Assembly: GCA_014843695.1 (NCBI GenBank) | Contig: CM026394.1 | Coordinates: forward strand, 42,943,787-43,007,786 | Direction: 5' to 3' | Length of the DNA stretch: 64,000 bases | DNA from: Archivesica marissinica | Taxonomy: Eukaryota; Mollusca; Bivalvia; Venerida; Vesicomyidae | Notes under the pieces: model-generated | The model's input: the letters and a program-made list of their open reading frames with translations, nothing else | Told to the model about the DNA's origin: nothing | Database searches by the model: none | Shown here: one piece after another, positions 22,391 through 33,976 of the stretch | Numbering within the stretch: position 1 is the first letter of the stretch | How the letters are laid out: every line of letters begins with the position of its first letter | Program-made: the position numbers and the translations under genes

Positions 22391-23385
22391 GGACATACCG
22401 GCTTCCGCCGACACGAAGGACTTCGTCCTCCTCAACGAGAGTGATTAATATAAGTTATTATAGCTTTAGAAGTGGACATACCGGCTTCCGCCGACACGAA
22501 GGACTTCGTCCTCCTCAACGAGAGTGATTAATATAAGTTAGTATAGCTTTAGAAGTGGACATACCGGCTTCCGCCGACACAAAGGACTTCGTCCTCCTCA
22601 ACGAGAGTGATTAATATAAGTTATTATAGCTTTAGAAGTGGACATACCGGCTTCCGCCGACACGAAGGACTTCGTCCTCGTCAACGAGAGTGATTAATAC
22701 AAGTTATTATAGCTTTAGAAGTGGACATACCGGCTTCCGCCGACACGAAGGACTTCGTCCTCCTCAACGAGAGTGATTAATATAAGTTATCATAGCTTTA
22801 GAAGTGGACATACCGGCTTCCGCCGACACGAAGGACTTCGTCCTCGTCAACGAGAGTGATTAATACAAGTTATTATAGCTTTAGAAGTGGACATACCGGC
22901 TTCCGCCGACACGAAGGACTTCGTCCTCGTCAACGAGAGTGATTAATACAAGTTATTATAGCTTTAGAAGTGGACATACCGGCTTCCGCCGACACGAAGG
23001 ACTTCGTCCTCGTCAACGAGAGTGATTAATACAAGTTATTATAGCTTTAGAAGTGGACATACCGGCTTCCGCCGACACGAAGGACTTCGTCCTCGTCAAC
23101 GAGAGTGATTAATACAAGTTATTATAGCTTTAGAAGTGGACATACCGGCTTCCGCCGACACGAAGGACTTCGTCCTCGTCAACGAGAGTGATTAATACAA
23201 GTTATTATAGCTTTAGAAGTGGACATACCGGCTTCCGCCGACACGAAGGACTTCGTCCTCGTCAACGAGAGTGATTAATATAAGTTATTAAAGCTTTAGA
23301 AGTTGACATACCGGCTTCCGCCGACACGAAGGACTTCGTCCTCGTCAACAAGAGTGATTAATATAAGTTATTATAGCTTTGAATG
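22387..23385 (+). repeat. 83-bp satellite derived from a SINE, about 12 units
   Basis: Starts of GGACATACC lie at 22391, 22474 and 22557, an exact 83-bp period. Each unit has GAAGTGGACATACCGGCTTC, CGCCGACACGAAGGACTTCG, TCCTC(C/G)TCAACGAGAG and TGATTAATATAAGTTATTAT. The last portion is the family B/C SINE tail. Units differ by few substitutions (CTCCTC versus CTCGTC, ATATAAG versus ATACAAG), and variants are clustered, as expected from recent unequal exchange. Confidence 0.92.
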
Positions 23386-23766
23386 TTCCCAAACGTTGTA
23401 AAACAAATAATGTTAATATAACTGTCAATCAGATAGTTTGTATATTTGTTGCATACGTGCATAATATTATATAATTATGCTAACATGTATTTATCGGTTT
23501 ATAATAAACATTACATTGCATATATACTAGGACATTAAAAACGCACACTTCGGATAAGAGCGTTTTTACATTTAAAAAAAACAAGAACTATATAAATACA
23601 TAGTTGTAAACATTTTGGAATATTTTTAGTTGTTCAGTTTGTGTTTTGTAATAAAGATGTGATATATCTTTGATGGAATCCTTCTTATTTCGTTTTCATG
23701 TAATAATAATCATATAATGTAGGTGTGCGTTTTCTATGTCCTCTAGTATATGTTTCAGGGGAAAAA

Positions 23767-24001
23767 TGGGTGTCGTGATAGCGCAGTGGATGCGCGTTCG
23801 CTTCAGGTGCGAAAGGTCCGGAGTTCGAGCCCCACTGGAGCCGTTACGATTGTGCCCTTAGGCAAGGCATTTATATTCCACGTTGCCTCTTCTCTTTCCC
23901 TTGTAGCGATGGATTCCATCAGGAGTGAGGTCTCGAGAGTGATTTATATAAGTTGAAATAACTTGTTTCGCAATCGAGCTAAAATAAATTTGTATAAACT
24001 A
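23767..24001 (+). mobile_element. Family B SINE, well preserved
   Basis: TGTCGTGATAGCGCAGTGGA head, GAGTTCGAGCCCC B box, ATTGTGCCCTTAGGCAAGGC, tail to AAATAAATTTGTATAAACT. One of the best copies for deriving a consensus. Confidence 0.9.
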
Positions 24002-24369
24002 AGGAGAGCTATCATTATATACAGATCAACAGAATATATATTATACAATTTAAAGCGCATTATATTGGAACAGTTTAGCAATTATATATACCAAGTTAGA
24101 AAATACAGTCCAACGCGGACTAACTATACAATTAAATGAATACAACTTATTAATTGTTTTTATAACAAGTAATGTGGCACCGTTATAGACGTTGCCCAAT
24201 AGATATCCAGATTATAAACCTTTCCGAAACGAAATGAAAGATGTATAGAAGGACCTATTAGTGCGGAGCCAAATAAACTAAACCTGCCAGGTATATGTAT
24301 CCAGCATACACATTATGTAACGATATTACTCTGATATAAATGCTGACGTAAACAAATGTTTTATCTTTT
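24002..24369. other. Unassigned
   Basis: No gene or repeat seen between two SINEs. Confidence 0.4.
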
Positions 24370-24628
24370 AGCTGGACTGGTAATCCAGGGATCGCAGGTT
24401 CGATCCCCCGTCTGACCCTAATAATATTAACAGTCTTTCAGATGGGACGTTAAACCGAGGTCTCGTGTCGGTGCTTTACACCGTGCACGTAAAAGAACCA
24501 GAGGAGACTCTGGAATGGGTCTCTTTCTGTATCATTGCACTATCCTCCAAAAATCTAAAATGACTAATATCTTCAGGAGGCGTCGCTCATATGGGCAACC
24601 GGTAGCGACGATAAATAAACGTAAAGCA
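24370..24628 (+). mobile_element. Family A SINE lacking the first part of the head
   Basis: Starts inside the anticodon arm (GCTGGACTGGTAATCCAGGG), B box GGTTCGATCCCC present, 3' hairpin and ATAAATAAACGTAAAG followed by (CA)n. Confidence 0.88.
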
Positions 24629-24639
24629 CACACACTGTT

Positions 24640-25940
24640 TTATCTTCGTGCATGTTTCATTTTGTTTCAATCATACCAGTGATACGTATGTTATATACAT
24701 GCACAGCGATGTCACTACGCTGACTATATATGTCTATGTTGGTACACTAGATGAAACATACAATATACTAACAAAGGCAATTTGAACATGTTCACTTTCA
24801 TTGTGACAGTAATGTTATTGTGATATGTAATTGTAAATTGTATTCCTTATTGTGAAAAAGTTATAATAACTTTTATTTCCTCCAATTATAGGAGAGCACA
24901 ACAGTAAATATTTACATATACGAATATACAAATTACACAGGAGCGCACACATTTACAGAATATACAATGCGTTATATATATATATATGTATGCACGCATA
25001 TATGCATATACACGTTTACACATTTAATTTATCATTTTAAAATCAAATTTAATATTGCATGTATGTCTCTGAAATAAAATGTCATTCATTACGAAGTTTT
25101 CCTGAGCGGCTTACATTTTGCATATTTAAGTTTAAATGGGTTTCTCTATGTGCTCAAAATTTCAAATTGTGCATGATATATATACACACACGTTTAACGA
25201 TAAATAATGCAGAGGTTTTGATAAATGTTTTGTATGTTTAATATTTTAAATCAGTTTCGGGTAACGAAATTAAATTTGTTATAAGACCTGTTCATGATAT
25301 AAAATGCTGTTTTTTTAAAAAGAAAAACAAATTTCAAACTGATTAAGGAAAATGCTATCGTGAAAGACGAAACCATCATCTAATTAGTTATTTCCCGCTG
25401 TATTCATCACGTGCCGTATCTGTACATCACCGCGTATCAAAATGGTCAACAAATGTCAAAAAATACAAATGAGTTTCGTCTCGAAAATTGAAATCGTGGG
25501 ATCGCCAGAACGTATCTAATCGTTGGATTTGCTTTAAAGGGACATCTCCATGAAGTGTAGCATTTAAATCGACATATTACATTATTCAGTTATATAAAAT
25601 AAAATGCGACTGGAGTCCGTACCTCCAGATAGATTAGACATACCAAATTATACCGTTTTTGCCAATATGAGGTAATCCCTAGATTGTCGTCAAAATTCAC
25701 ACTGATGCTAAGCAAGAATTATTATTGATTAGATCTACACTATAATTATGTGGGTTTGGATGATTGTCTGGACATAAACTTACATTAGCCCCATTGCGCT
25801 TAACGTGCTATTTCACATTATTTTTGACTGATACACGAACTCGCTCAAACTAGTATGCACAATGGTGTCTTCAGCACGTCGTGTTTATGACGGATCACTA
25901 TTGGTTATTTAGTTATCACTGTCCCCAATGCCCAGCGTTC
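24640..25940. other. Unassigned, AT-rich
   Basis: About 1.3 kb without recognised repeat or domain-bearing frame. The ORF at 25059-25241 has no known motif. Confidence 0.4.
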
Positions 25941-25941
25941 A

Positions 25942-26157
25942 CAGACGGATCTGTTGTAGTCCATTGGTTAACGCGTTGGACTGGTAATCTAGGGGTCGCA
26001 GGATCGATCCCACGTCTGACCCTAATAAAATTAACAGTCTTTCAGATGGGACGTTAAACCGAGGTCTCGTGTCGGTGCATTACATCGTGCACGTAAAAGA
26101 ACCAGAGGAGATTCTGGAATGGGTCTCGGTCTGTATCATTGCACTATCCTCCAAAAA
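25942..26157 (+). mobile_element. Family A SINE, 3' end replaced by LINE tail
   Basis: Complete head (CAGACGGATCTG..., GGTTCGATCC-like CAGGATCGATCCC) and body up to GCACTATCCTCCAAAAA. The 3' hairpin is missing and a LINE 3' end follows at once. Confidence 0.85.
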
Positions 26158-26276
26158 CATAATTAGATATATTGATATTATGAATTTCTATCGCCACATT
26201 TGTTAATATGTACATGTATGCCACATGGGTATGAAACCATGTGGATTTAAACATAGACATTTTGAAACATCTTCTG
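26158..26276 (+). mobile_element. LINE 3' end fragment, same family as 19703-22010
   Basis: AATTAGATATATTGATATTA, then TATGTACATGTATGCCACAT and ATGTGGATTTAAACATAGAC match the last ~110 bp of the LINE 3' UTR at about 21890-22005. Confidence 0.8.
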
Positions 26277-26284
26277 ACAATTTT

Positions 26285-27690
26285 GTTTAAACATTATTTA
26301 TTTCAGTATTTGTACATGTAATCAAGAAATGAACATTTTACATATAATTTAACAACAGTAGATTGAAAGGGATTAGAACGAAAGAAAACTTATATAGTTC
26401 TTCTCCATATCAATTGATTTTATACAATAGGCAGGAAAATAATATTAGAATATAGAAGAATAAATATATAACAATGAAAATATGTGAAATATATTCTAGG
26501 TATATGTTAAAGAATTTCAGAAGCCCTTGTATTAGTGAGTCAATAGTTTTGGATGTTAAAAAGAAATTGGTTAATATTTAATGAACTATTTGAATAAAGT
26601 TAAAGAACATGTACTATCAAATCGGAGCACGAGAAGAAGAAGAGATTAGTATAAATCCGCCATGTGAACCTCTCAGAACATTGCACTACCAATAATGTAT
26701 TCGTGTACAGCAAGGAAAATGACAGTGTTGTTTAAGTTGACATTACAAATTGTGGACAGCTTATTGAAGAGTGTTATACGTAGTTGATCATAGAAATGGC
26801 ATTGGAAGAAGAAGTGGAAGTTATCTTCTATGCCACCACATCTGCATACTGGTGATTCTACAATGGTCTTTAGAAAAAGATGATGGTTTAGGGAACTACA
26901 TTTCGTTCTAAGCAGCGTATGCAGAACCTGGGATCTTCTTTTCCCGTAGTAAAATAATTTTCCAATTTTTATTTTGTTAGTGTTAAGAAAGTCATTGAAA
27001 GAATCCAGTCACTGAATAGGTCTAGCCTCGTTAGGTAAGATGTTCCATTCACGAAGTAACGATGGAAGGAAGAACTTTGAATATAGGGTAGTTCTAGCTG
27101 GAATAGTTAACAGATTCAATTGAATTTCAAAGGTTATACCGAGTGGATTTCCCAACATCTTGTGAAACAAGAGATGAAATATAAGATGGGACAAGATTAT
27201 TTTTAATTTTATAAAGGAGGACAAGTTATGTGTTTTCGTCTTCTGTCAGAAATTGTTTCCCAACCCACTTCTTGTTGAAGGGCATGAATAGAAATAGGTT
27301 TTGTAGCGCCTGTTGCAATTCTTGAAACTTCATGCTGTATTTTATCTAGTTCCTTTTTTTCTGGACGAATGGGAATTTATGTGATAAGAATTACTGCTAT
27401 ATATTCGTATATTCGCAATTCTTGAAACTTCATGCTGTATTTTATCTAGTTCCTTTTTTTCTGGACGAATGGGAATTTATGTGATAAGAATTACTGCTAT
27501 ATATTCGTATTATAGGTATTAAAATTGTCCAATTGGTTTCAGGGAACTGGTTCCAAGCTTTCACTGGTGTTCTCATTGATATACAGGCTTGAGCTGGAAT
27601 CCAGAAATGGCCAGGTCAATCTATTTACGTAGTTAAAATTCTGCAACAATATTTGGTTCCCATATGATACCCGGATATATATACCTTTAT
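26285..27690 (-). pseudogene. Degenerate LINE C-terminal region
   Basis: Read on the minus strand, short open pieces line up in the order expected for a non-LTR ORF2 C-terminus. First comes KELDKIQHEVSRIATGATKP, then LQQEVGWETISDRRRKH, a frameshift near 27225, TLYSKFF...LREWNILPNEARPIQ, a TGA at about 27010, then IKIGKLFYYGKRRSQVLHT and a C-R-C...HFFFQC knuckle. At least one frameshift and one stop show it is dead. The family differs from the LINE at 19703 but resembles the remnant at 2610. Confidence 0.7.
27318..27512. repeat. Tandem duplication of about 98 bp inside the LINE remnant
   Basis: GCAATTCTTGAAACTTCATG through GCTATATATTCGTAT occurs twice in succession with almost no differences. 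It postdates decay of the LINE. Confidence 0.9.
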
Positions 27691-29287
27691 TAGGGATGGC
27701 AGGGTGATGACATGTTGTTCACACCAATGCTGGCTAGTCTCTTAGATCCTAGGTACAAACGACTGCCGTTTTTGACCTCAGAGCAACGTGGGATAGTTGA
27801 GGAAACGCTAGAAAGTTATGTTGAAGAACTGCCATTACGATTACCGACGAATGAAAGTGAAATTACAACCAGCAAACCACCGAGTAAAAGAAGGAAATTA
27901 AACTTCTTAGTGTGTGACACCCCCGAGAAAGAACAATCGGACGAACTAAAATCGTACTTGCTAGACAAAATGGATCCCCACTGTAAACCCCTAGAATGGT
28001 GGCGACGGAACGAATACACATTCCCAAAAGTGGAGCAAGTCGCAAAGAAAGTACTAGCCGTTCCGGCAACGTCAGTTCCGTCGGAACGTATTTTCGCCGC
28101 CGCCGGACTCTTGATAAACAAATTAAAGAATAGAGTGTCCAGTGACCTTGTGGACAGCATCATATTAATGAATAAAAACAAGCTGCCTAAGGGGTGTGAC
28201 ATGCATGTAGGTGACACTAACTAGTGTTGTTAAATAGAATGGCCAGCCGCCAGCTCTACGGGACTCAGAATATAATGTAAATGTGTTCTATTTGTTTGTG
28301 TTTGTTCCAATCTAATATAAAGAGATTGTGTTCACTAATTAAAATTGTTGTAATTTAAATTAGTTTATTTCTTCAAACTTATCCCCATTCAGAGAGCGAC
28401 ATTTTATTTTCACAAACCCACCAAGTCAACAAGCGGAGTTGTTTGTCAATCAACACAAGCCGCATATTTAAAACGCCGACAGTAGACTTCACGTTTACAT
28501 AATTCTAACATGCCACCACTTTCAATAGAACGGTGTTGGTAAAATGGTCAGACACCGCTATTGCAATTTCCATAGGTCACCATTATAACATACAGTGCCA
28601 TTATATTTTCCCCCAAAATAGTTTGGCACAAAAGACAGTAGTTTTCAACAGACTGGCGTTTGAGCCACAGGAAAATGTCAAATTTCAATGGGGTTGACCG
28701 ATTGCGTTTTTTAAATTTCCCACTAAAGGCACCCACTGCCCTATTCTGAAGGTAATTTAGTGGTGAATGTTGCACTGACACCTGCATTTATAATATGCTG
28801 TTTATTTGTCACCATATTGTCGGCAAATATTTTTAAATATTCCAAAATGCAGCTCATATATTGTATTTTAATATTTAGAAGTCATGTTCACTATTTGTGA
28901 CAATACCAACTCAGCCAATCAGTTCATGTATCAATAACTCTTAAGGGCTTCCCTACACTTTTTCAACCAATCCCAGACCACTATATCAATAACACCGTCT
29001 GACCAAATCTTTATCTCAGCCAGACGATCAGAATATAGTATCAACCACGCATAAAGATCCCACACCTTTACGCGCCTTCATCACTTGCTCTGCCCAGGGT
29101 TAGGGTCAAAACGCGTGGTTGATGTCATTATTCAGTTGGGTGGTTGAGAAAAAGGCTTACCAACGGTGTTACCTGTCAGTGATGCAAGAGTAAAGTGGAA
29201 ATGATAAGTTGGAGAAATTTGCGAATATTCGAATATTCGTTCGGAAGATCATTCGAATATCACAATCACCATTCGTTGCCATCCCTA
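27691..29287 (+). mobile_element. hAT transposon, internally deleted
   Basis: The ends TAGGGATGGCA (27691) and TGCCATCCCTA (to 29287) are inverted repeats. Flanking octamers ACCTTTAT and ATCCTTAT agree at 6 of 8 positions, as expected for an aged hAT target duplication. The right subterminal part has the AATATTCGAATATTCG-type repeats seen in many hAT ends. The left end lacks them: 10 bp after the terminal repeat the sequence is already coding for the transposase C-terminus. The 28225-29276 part is non-coding. Confidence 0.75.
27712..28224 (+). CDS. hAT transposase, C-terminal fragment with dimerisation domain
   Basis: A 170-codon fragment of an Ac/ZBED-type transposase, which cuts and pastes DNA by an RNase H-like mechanism. 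Visible parts are ASLLDPRYKRLPFL near the start and the hAT C-terminal dimerisation region with PLEWWRRNEYTFPKVEQVAK, VPATSVPSERIFAAAG, then LINKLKNRVSSDLVDSIILM. The BED zinc finger and first two catalytic acids are not present, since these proteins are normally about 600 residues. The remaining frame has no stop. The ATG is merely the first in frame after the terminal repeat; no promoter is apparent. It is unlikely to be active alone, but could be a decayed copy of a family that still has intact members. Confidence 0.85.
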   Translation: MLFTPMLASLLDPRYKRLPFLTSEQRGIVEETLESYVEELPLRLPTNESEITTSKPPSKRRKLNFLVCDTPEKEQSDELKSYLLDKMDPHCKPLEWWRRNEYTFPKVEQVAKKVLAVPATSVPSERIFAAAGLLINKLKNRVSSDLVDSIILMNKNKLPKGCDMHVGDTN

Positions 29288-29636
29288 ATCCTTATCCAGC
29301 AGAGATGTTGTACATACCCTTTTGTTGGATAGGTTTTCATGTTATTCTCAACATGTTTGCATTTAATTACTAAATTATGCACTTTATAATTTATAGACAT
29401 TCACTCAATACACTATCCGAGTGTGTATTATGCAGAGTGAGTTTTCAATCTTCCTTATATTACATACTTAAATGTAACAGATTGTCATGTTCTGACTATT
29501 TGTCTCTGTGTAATCAACCACTGGTTGGATAATCTGTTACTGGACATTGCCGATATATAAACTGTCAGTATATATACCCGCGATCTTATCTTAACGTAAC
29601 CACCTTAGTTTATAATATATGAGTGTTAACTAAACA
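29288..29636. other. Unassigned between hAT element and minisatellite
   Basis: No coding sequence. AT-rich. Confidence 0.4.
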
Positions 29637-29688
29637 TCTTAGTACGCTCGCCCACATTGTTCGCCGGAGGCGAGGGTAAATAAGCTTG
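29637..29688 (+). repeat. Solo SINE-type 3' hairpin
   Basis: CGCTCGCCCACATTGTTCGC then CGGAGGCGAGGGTAAATAAG. Same hairpin-plus-AAATAA design as the 3' end of the SINE at 61578-61835 and, with different stem bases, of family A. Confidence 0.55.
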
Positions 29689-30487
29689 TTTGTGTATCGG
29701 ACATATATATATATATAACGTAGATTGCTAGTGTATCGTACATATATATATATACCGTAGATTGCTAGTGTATCGTACATATATATACCGTAGATTGCTA
29801 GTGTATAGTACATATATATATACCGTAGATTGCTAGTGTATCGTACATATATATACCGTAGATTGCTAGTGTATCGTACATATATATATATACCGTAGAT
29901 TGCTAGTGTATCGTACATATATATACCGTAGATTGCTAGTGTATCGTACATATATATATATATACCGTAGATTGCTAGTGTATCGTACATATATATACCG
30001 TAGATTGCTAGTGTATCTTACATATATATATACCGTAGATTGCTAGTGTATCGTACATATATATACCGTAGATTGCTAGTGTATCGTACATATATATATA
30101 CCGTAGATTGCTAGTGTATCGTACATATATATACCGTAGATTGCTAGTGTATCGTACATATATTATACCGTAGATTGCTAGTGATCGTACATATATACCG
30201 TAGATTGCTAGTGTATCGTACATATATATATACCGTAGATTGCTAGTGTATCGTACATATATATACGTAGATTGCTAGTGTATCGTACATATATATACCG
30301 TATATTGCTAGTGTATCGTACATATATATTATACCGTAGATTGCTAGTGTATCGTACATATATATACCGTAGATTGCTAGTGTATCGTACATATATATAT
30401 ACCGTAGATTGCTAGTGTATCGTACATATATATACAGTAGATTGTTAGTGTATCGTACATATATATATCGTAGATTGTTAGTGTATC

Positions 30488-30558
<71 letters not shown>

Positions 30559-30761
30559 ATACACCGTAGATTGCTAGTGCATGGTACATATATATACCGT
30601 AGATTGTTAGTGTATCGTACATATATATATACCGTAGATTGCTAGTGTATCGTACATATTATATACCGTAGATTGCTAGTGTATCGTACATATATATACC
30701 GTAGATTGTTAGTGTATCGTACATATATATACCGTAGATTGTTAGTGTATCGTACTCGTAC

Positions 30762-30819
<58 letters not shown>

Positions 30820-31801
30820 GTAGATTGCTAGTGTATCGTACATATATATACCGTAGATTGTTAGTGTATCGTACATATATATACCGTAGATTGTTAGTGT
30901 ATCATACATATATATATACCGTAGATTGCTAGTGCATCGTACATATATATACCGTAGATTGTTTGTGTATCGTGCATGTATATATACCGTATATTGTTAG
31001 TCTATCGTACATATATATACCGTAGATTGCTAGTGTATCGTGCATGTATATATACTGTAGATTGCTAGTGTAACGTGCATGTATATATACAGTAGATTGC
31101 TAGTGTATCGTGCATGTATATATACCGTAGATTGCTAGTGTATCGTGCATGTATATATACTGTAGATTGCTAGTGTAGCTCGTACATATATATATATACC
31201 GTAGATTGCTAGTGTATCGTGCAAGTATATATTCTGTAGATTGCTAGTGTAGCTCGTACATATATATATACCGTAGATTGCTAGTGTATCGTGCATGTAT
31301 ATATACTGTAGATTGCTAGTGTATCGTGCAAGTATATATTCTGTAGATTGCTAGTGTAGCTCGTACATATATATATATATACCGTAGATTGCTAGTGTAT
31401 CGTGCATGTATATATACTGTAGATTGCTAGTGTATCGTGCATGTATATATACCGTATATTGTTAGTCTATCGTACATATATATACCGTAGATTGCTAGTG
31501 TATCGTGCATGTATATATACTGTAGATTGCTAGTGTAACGTGCATGTATATATACCGTAGATTGCTAGTGTATCGTACATGTATATATACTGTAGATTGC
31601 TAGTGTATCGTGCATGTATATATACTGTAGATTGCTAGTGTAGCTCGTACATATATATATACCGTAGATTGCTAGTGTATCGTGCATGTATATATTCTGT
31701 AGATTGCTAGTGTAGCTCGTACATATATATACCATATATTGTTAGTGTATCGTGCATGTATATATACCGTAGATTGCTAGTGTATCGTGCATGTATATAT
31801 A

Positions 31802-33254
31802 CTGAGTCAAAAAAGAAACGATACCGGGTGTCTATGTGTCTATAATTTTAACATTTATTAAGAACATTCTTTGAAAATTCATAAGATGATAGTCCAACAT
31901 GTTTGAAAGAGGAGCACATAACGCATAATGAGCCTCCGAAACTGTCTGCTGCGTGATGACGTAATTCGTCGGACAGGGGTCTAATGGAGTTTTCACACAG
32001 ACGTCAATACTGAGTATGGGCACCATTTGCGTCTCTCACTGCAATGCACCGCCGTCGCATCGAACGGAAGAATGTCTGAATCTCTTGCTGGTCAATATTT
32101 GTCCACTCCTGACGCAAAACATCCCTTTGTTGGTTTAACGTTACCGGCTGACGTCGTCTGACGCGGCGGTCTAACGTATCCCACAAATGTTATATGGGTG
32201 ACAAGTCTGGTGACAAAGCAGGCCACGGCAGGGTTTCAATATTGTTCTGCTCCAATAATGTGGTGGAAATCCGAGTAGTATGACACCTGGCGTTGTCCTG
32301 TTGGAACAGTGTGACGTTTCTGTTGGTGTTAAAGAACGGCACAACAACTGGCGCAAGGATCTCATCACAGTACCGCTGGGCGTTTAGGTTCCCGTCCACC
32401 ACTAACAGTTCAGTGCGACTGCCGAAGGTGATACCGCCCCACGCCATAACGCTTCCGCCCCCGAACAGATCGACCTGACGTACACATGCGTCGGCGTAAC
32501 GTTCACCGCGTCTGCGATATACCCGCTCTCTGTCATCCGCTCGACGCAAACAGAACCGCGATTCATCGCTAAACATCACCGAATTCCACTGTAACCGAGT
32601 CCAGCGAGCACGTTCCGTCGTCCATTCCCGCCGTACGTCACGGTGACGTCGTGTCAGGATGGGTCCAACGTATGGCCGATAGGCACGAATGCCACGTTCA
32701 CCGAGCCGGTTCCTGGCTGTTTGTGCACTGATGCGATTGTTGGTCATCCCAGGAGTAACGGCAGCTGTGTGCGTAGCAGGTAGGAACCGGTCACGTAAAT
32801 GTGACGTCCGAATCCATGTGTTCGATAACGTCGAAGTAGACGTGTTATCGTGATCCGCGTAACCCCGAGTCGATTTGCGACGTCACGCTGACGTAAACCG
32901 CCGTCAATCATGCCAATGGCACGCATTCACTGATTGCGGTTTAGCCTAGGCATTTTGTTAGAGGTAACACTGGGTATATATGTAAGGTGTTTTTCCTCGA
33001 TGATAATGCAATACCAGTACAATAAACCGGTTTTCCGATTTGTACATGTGCAGAAAGTTGTCTTTGTTGAGGAGCACGTGTAAATCGGAAATTCGGCGTT
33101 CCAGGATTATCGGGTGTTTATTTACCTGTGTTTATGGTTGGCTGACGTTGCAATAAGATACCCGGTACTGATACGTAATAATATATTAAACCTTTCTATG
33201 GTTTTATCCGTTTTACGTCATTTTTAGTTTGGTATCGTATCTTTTTTGACTCAG
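31802..33254 (-). mobile_element. Tc1/mariner element, copy 1
   Basis: A 1453-bp element flanked by TA (31800-31801 and 33255-33256). The terminal inverted repeats are CTGAGTCAAAAAAGAAACGA TACC and its near-perfect complement (one mismatch, A versus T) at the right end. The transposase is on the minus strand. It inserted at a TA inside a minisatellite unit. Confidence 0.95.
32004..32953 (-). pseudogene. Mariner-family transposase pseudogene, copy 1 (DD34E, Glu codon now stop)
   Basis: The transposase would bind the terminal repeats and excise the element. From 32953 the minus strand reads MPRLNRNQ, then TGA, then MRAIGMIDGGLRQRDVANRL, a helix-turn-helix. A frameshift near 32830, probably with loss of the linker, precedes RFLPATHTAAVTPGM in the next frame. 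The DDE domain follows: VMFSDESRF (first Asp), GGGSVMAWGG, LFQQDNARCH (second Asp), LSPDLSPI, then TAA. Counting 34 residues after the second Asp places this TAA exactly on the catalytic Glu codon. The frame then continues HLWDTLDRRV to ...GAHTQY, stop at 32004. It is therefore dead by one early stop, one frameshift and one stop at the active site. Confidence 0.93.
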
Positions 33255-33806
33255 TATATACCGTAGATTGCTAGTGTATCGTGCATGTATATATATCGTA
33301 GATTGCCAGTGTATCGTGCATGTATATATACTTTAGATTGCTAGTGTATCGTGCATGTATATATACTGTAGATTGTTAGTGTATCGTACATATTTATACC
33401 GTAGATTGCTAGTGTAGCTCGTACATATATATATATATATACCGTAGATTGCTAGTGTATCGTACATATACATACCGTAGATTGCTAGTGTATCGTACAT
33501 ATACATACCGTAGATTGCTAGTGCATCGTACATATATATATACCGTAGATTGCTAGTGTATCGTACATATATATATACCGTAGATTGCTAGTGTATCGTA
33601 CATATATATACCGTAGATTGCTAGTGTATCATACATATATATACCGTAGATTGCTAGTGTATCGTACATATATATACCGTAGGTTGTTAGTGTATCGTAC
33701 ATATATACATACCGTAGATTGTTAGTGTATCGTACATATATATACCGTAGATTGTTAGTGTATCGTACATATATATACCGTAGATTGTTAGTGTATCGTA
33801 CATATA

Positions 33807-33837
<31 letters not shown>

Positions 33838-33976
33838 CGTAGATTGCTAGTGTATCGTGCATGTATATATTCTGTAGATTGCTAGTGTAGCTCGTACATA
33901 TATATACCATATATTGTTAGTGTATCGTGCATGTATATATACCGTAGATTGCTAGTGTATCGTGCATGTATATATA

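Noticed and set aside
22387..23385. CRISPR-like array
   Set aside because: Units are contiguous at 83 bp without unique spacers, and the host is an animal.
23750..23956. Recurrent short protein with GKAF(K)FHVASSLSLVAMDSIRN-type sequence
   Set aside because: This translation recurs wherever a family B SINE lies and is an artefact of the SINE.
27816..28217. Minus-strand 133-codon frame in the hAT region
   Set aside because: It is the antisense shadow of the hAT dimerisation-domain frame.
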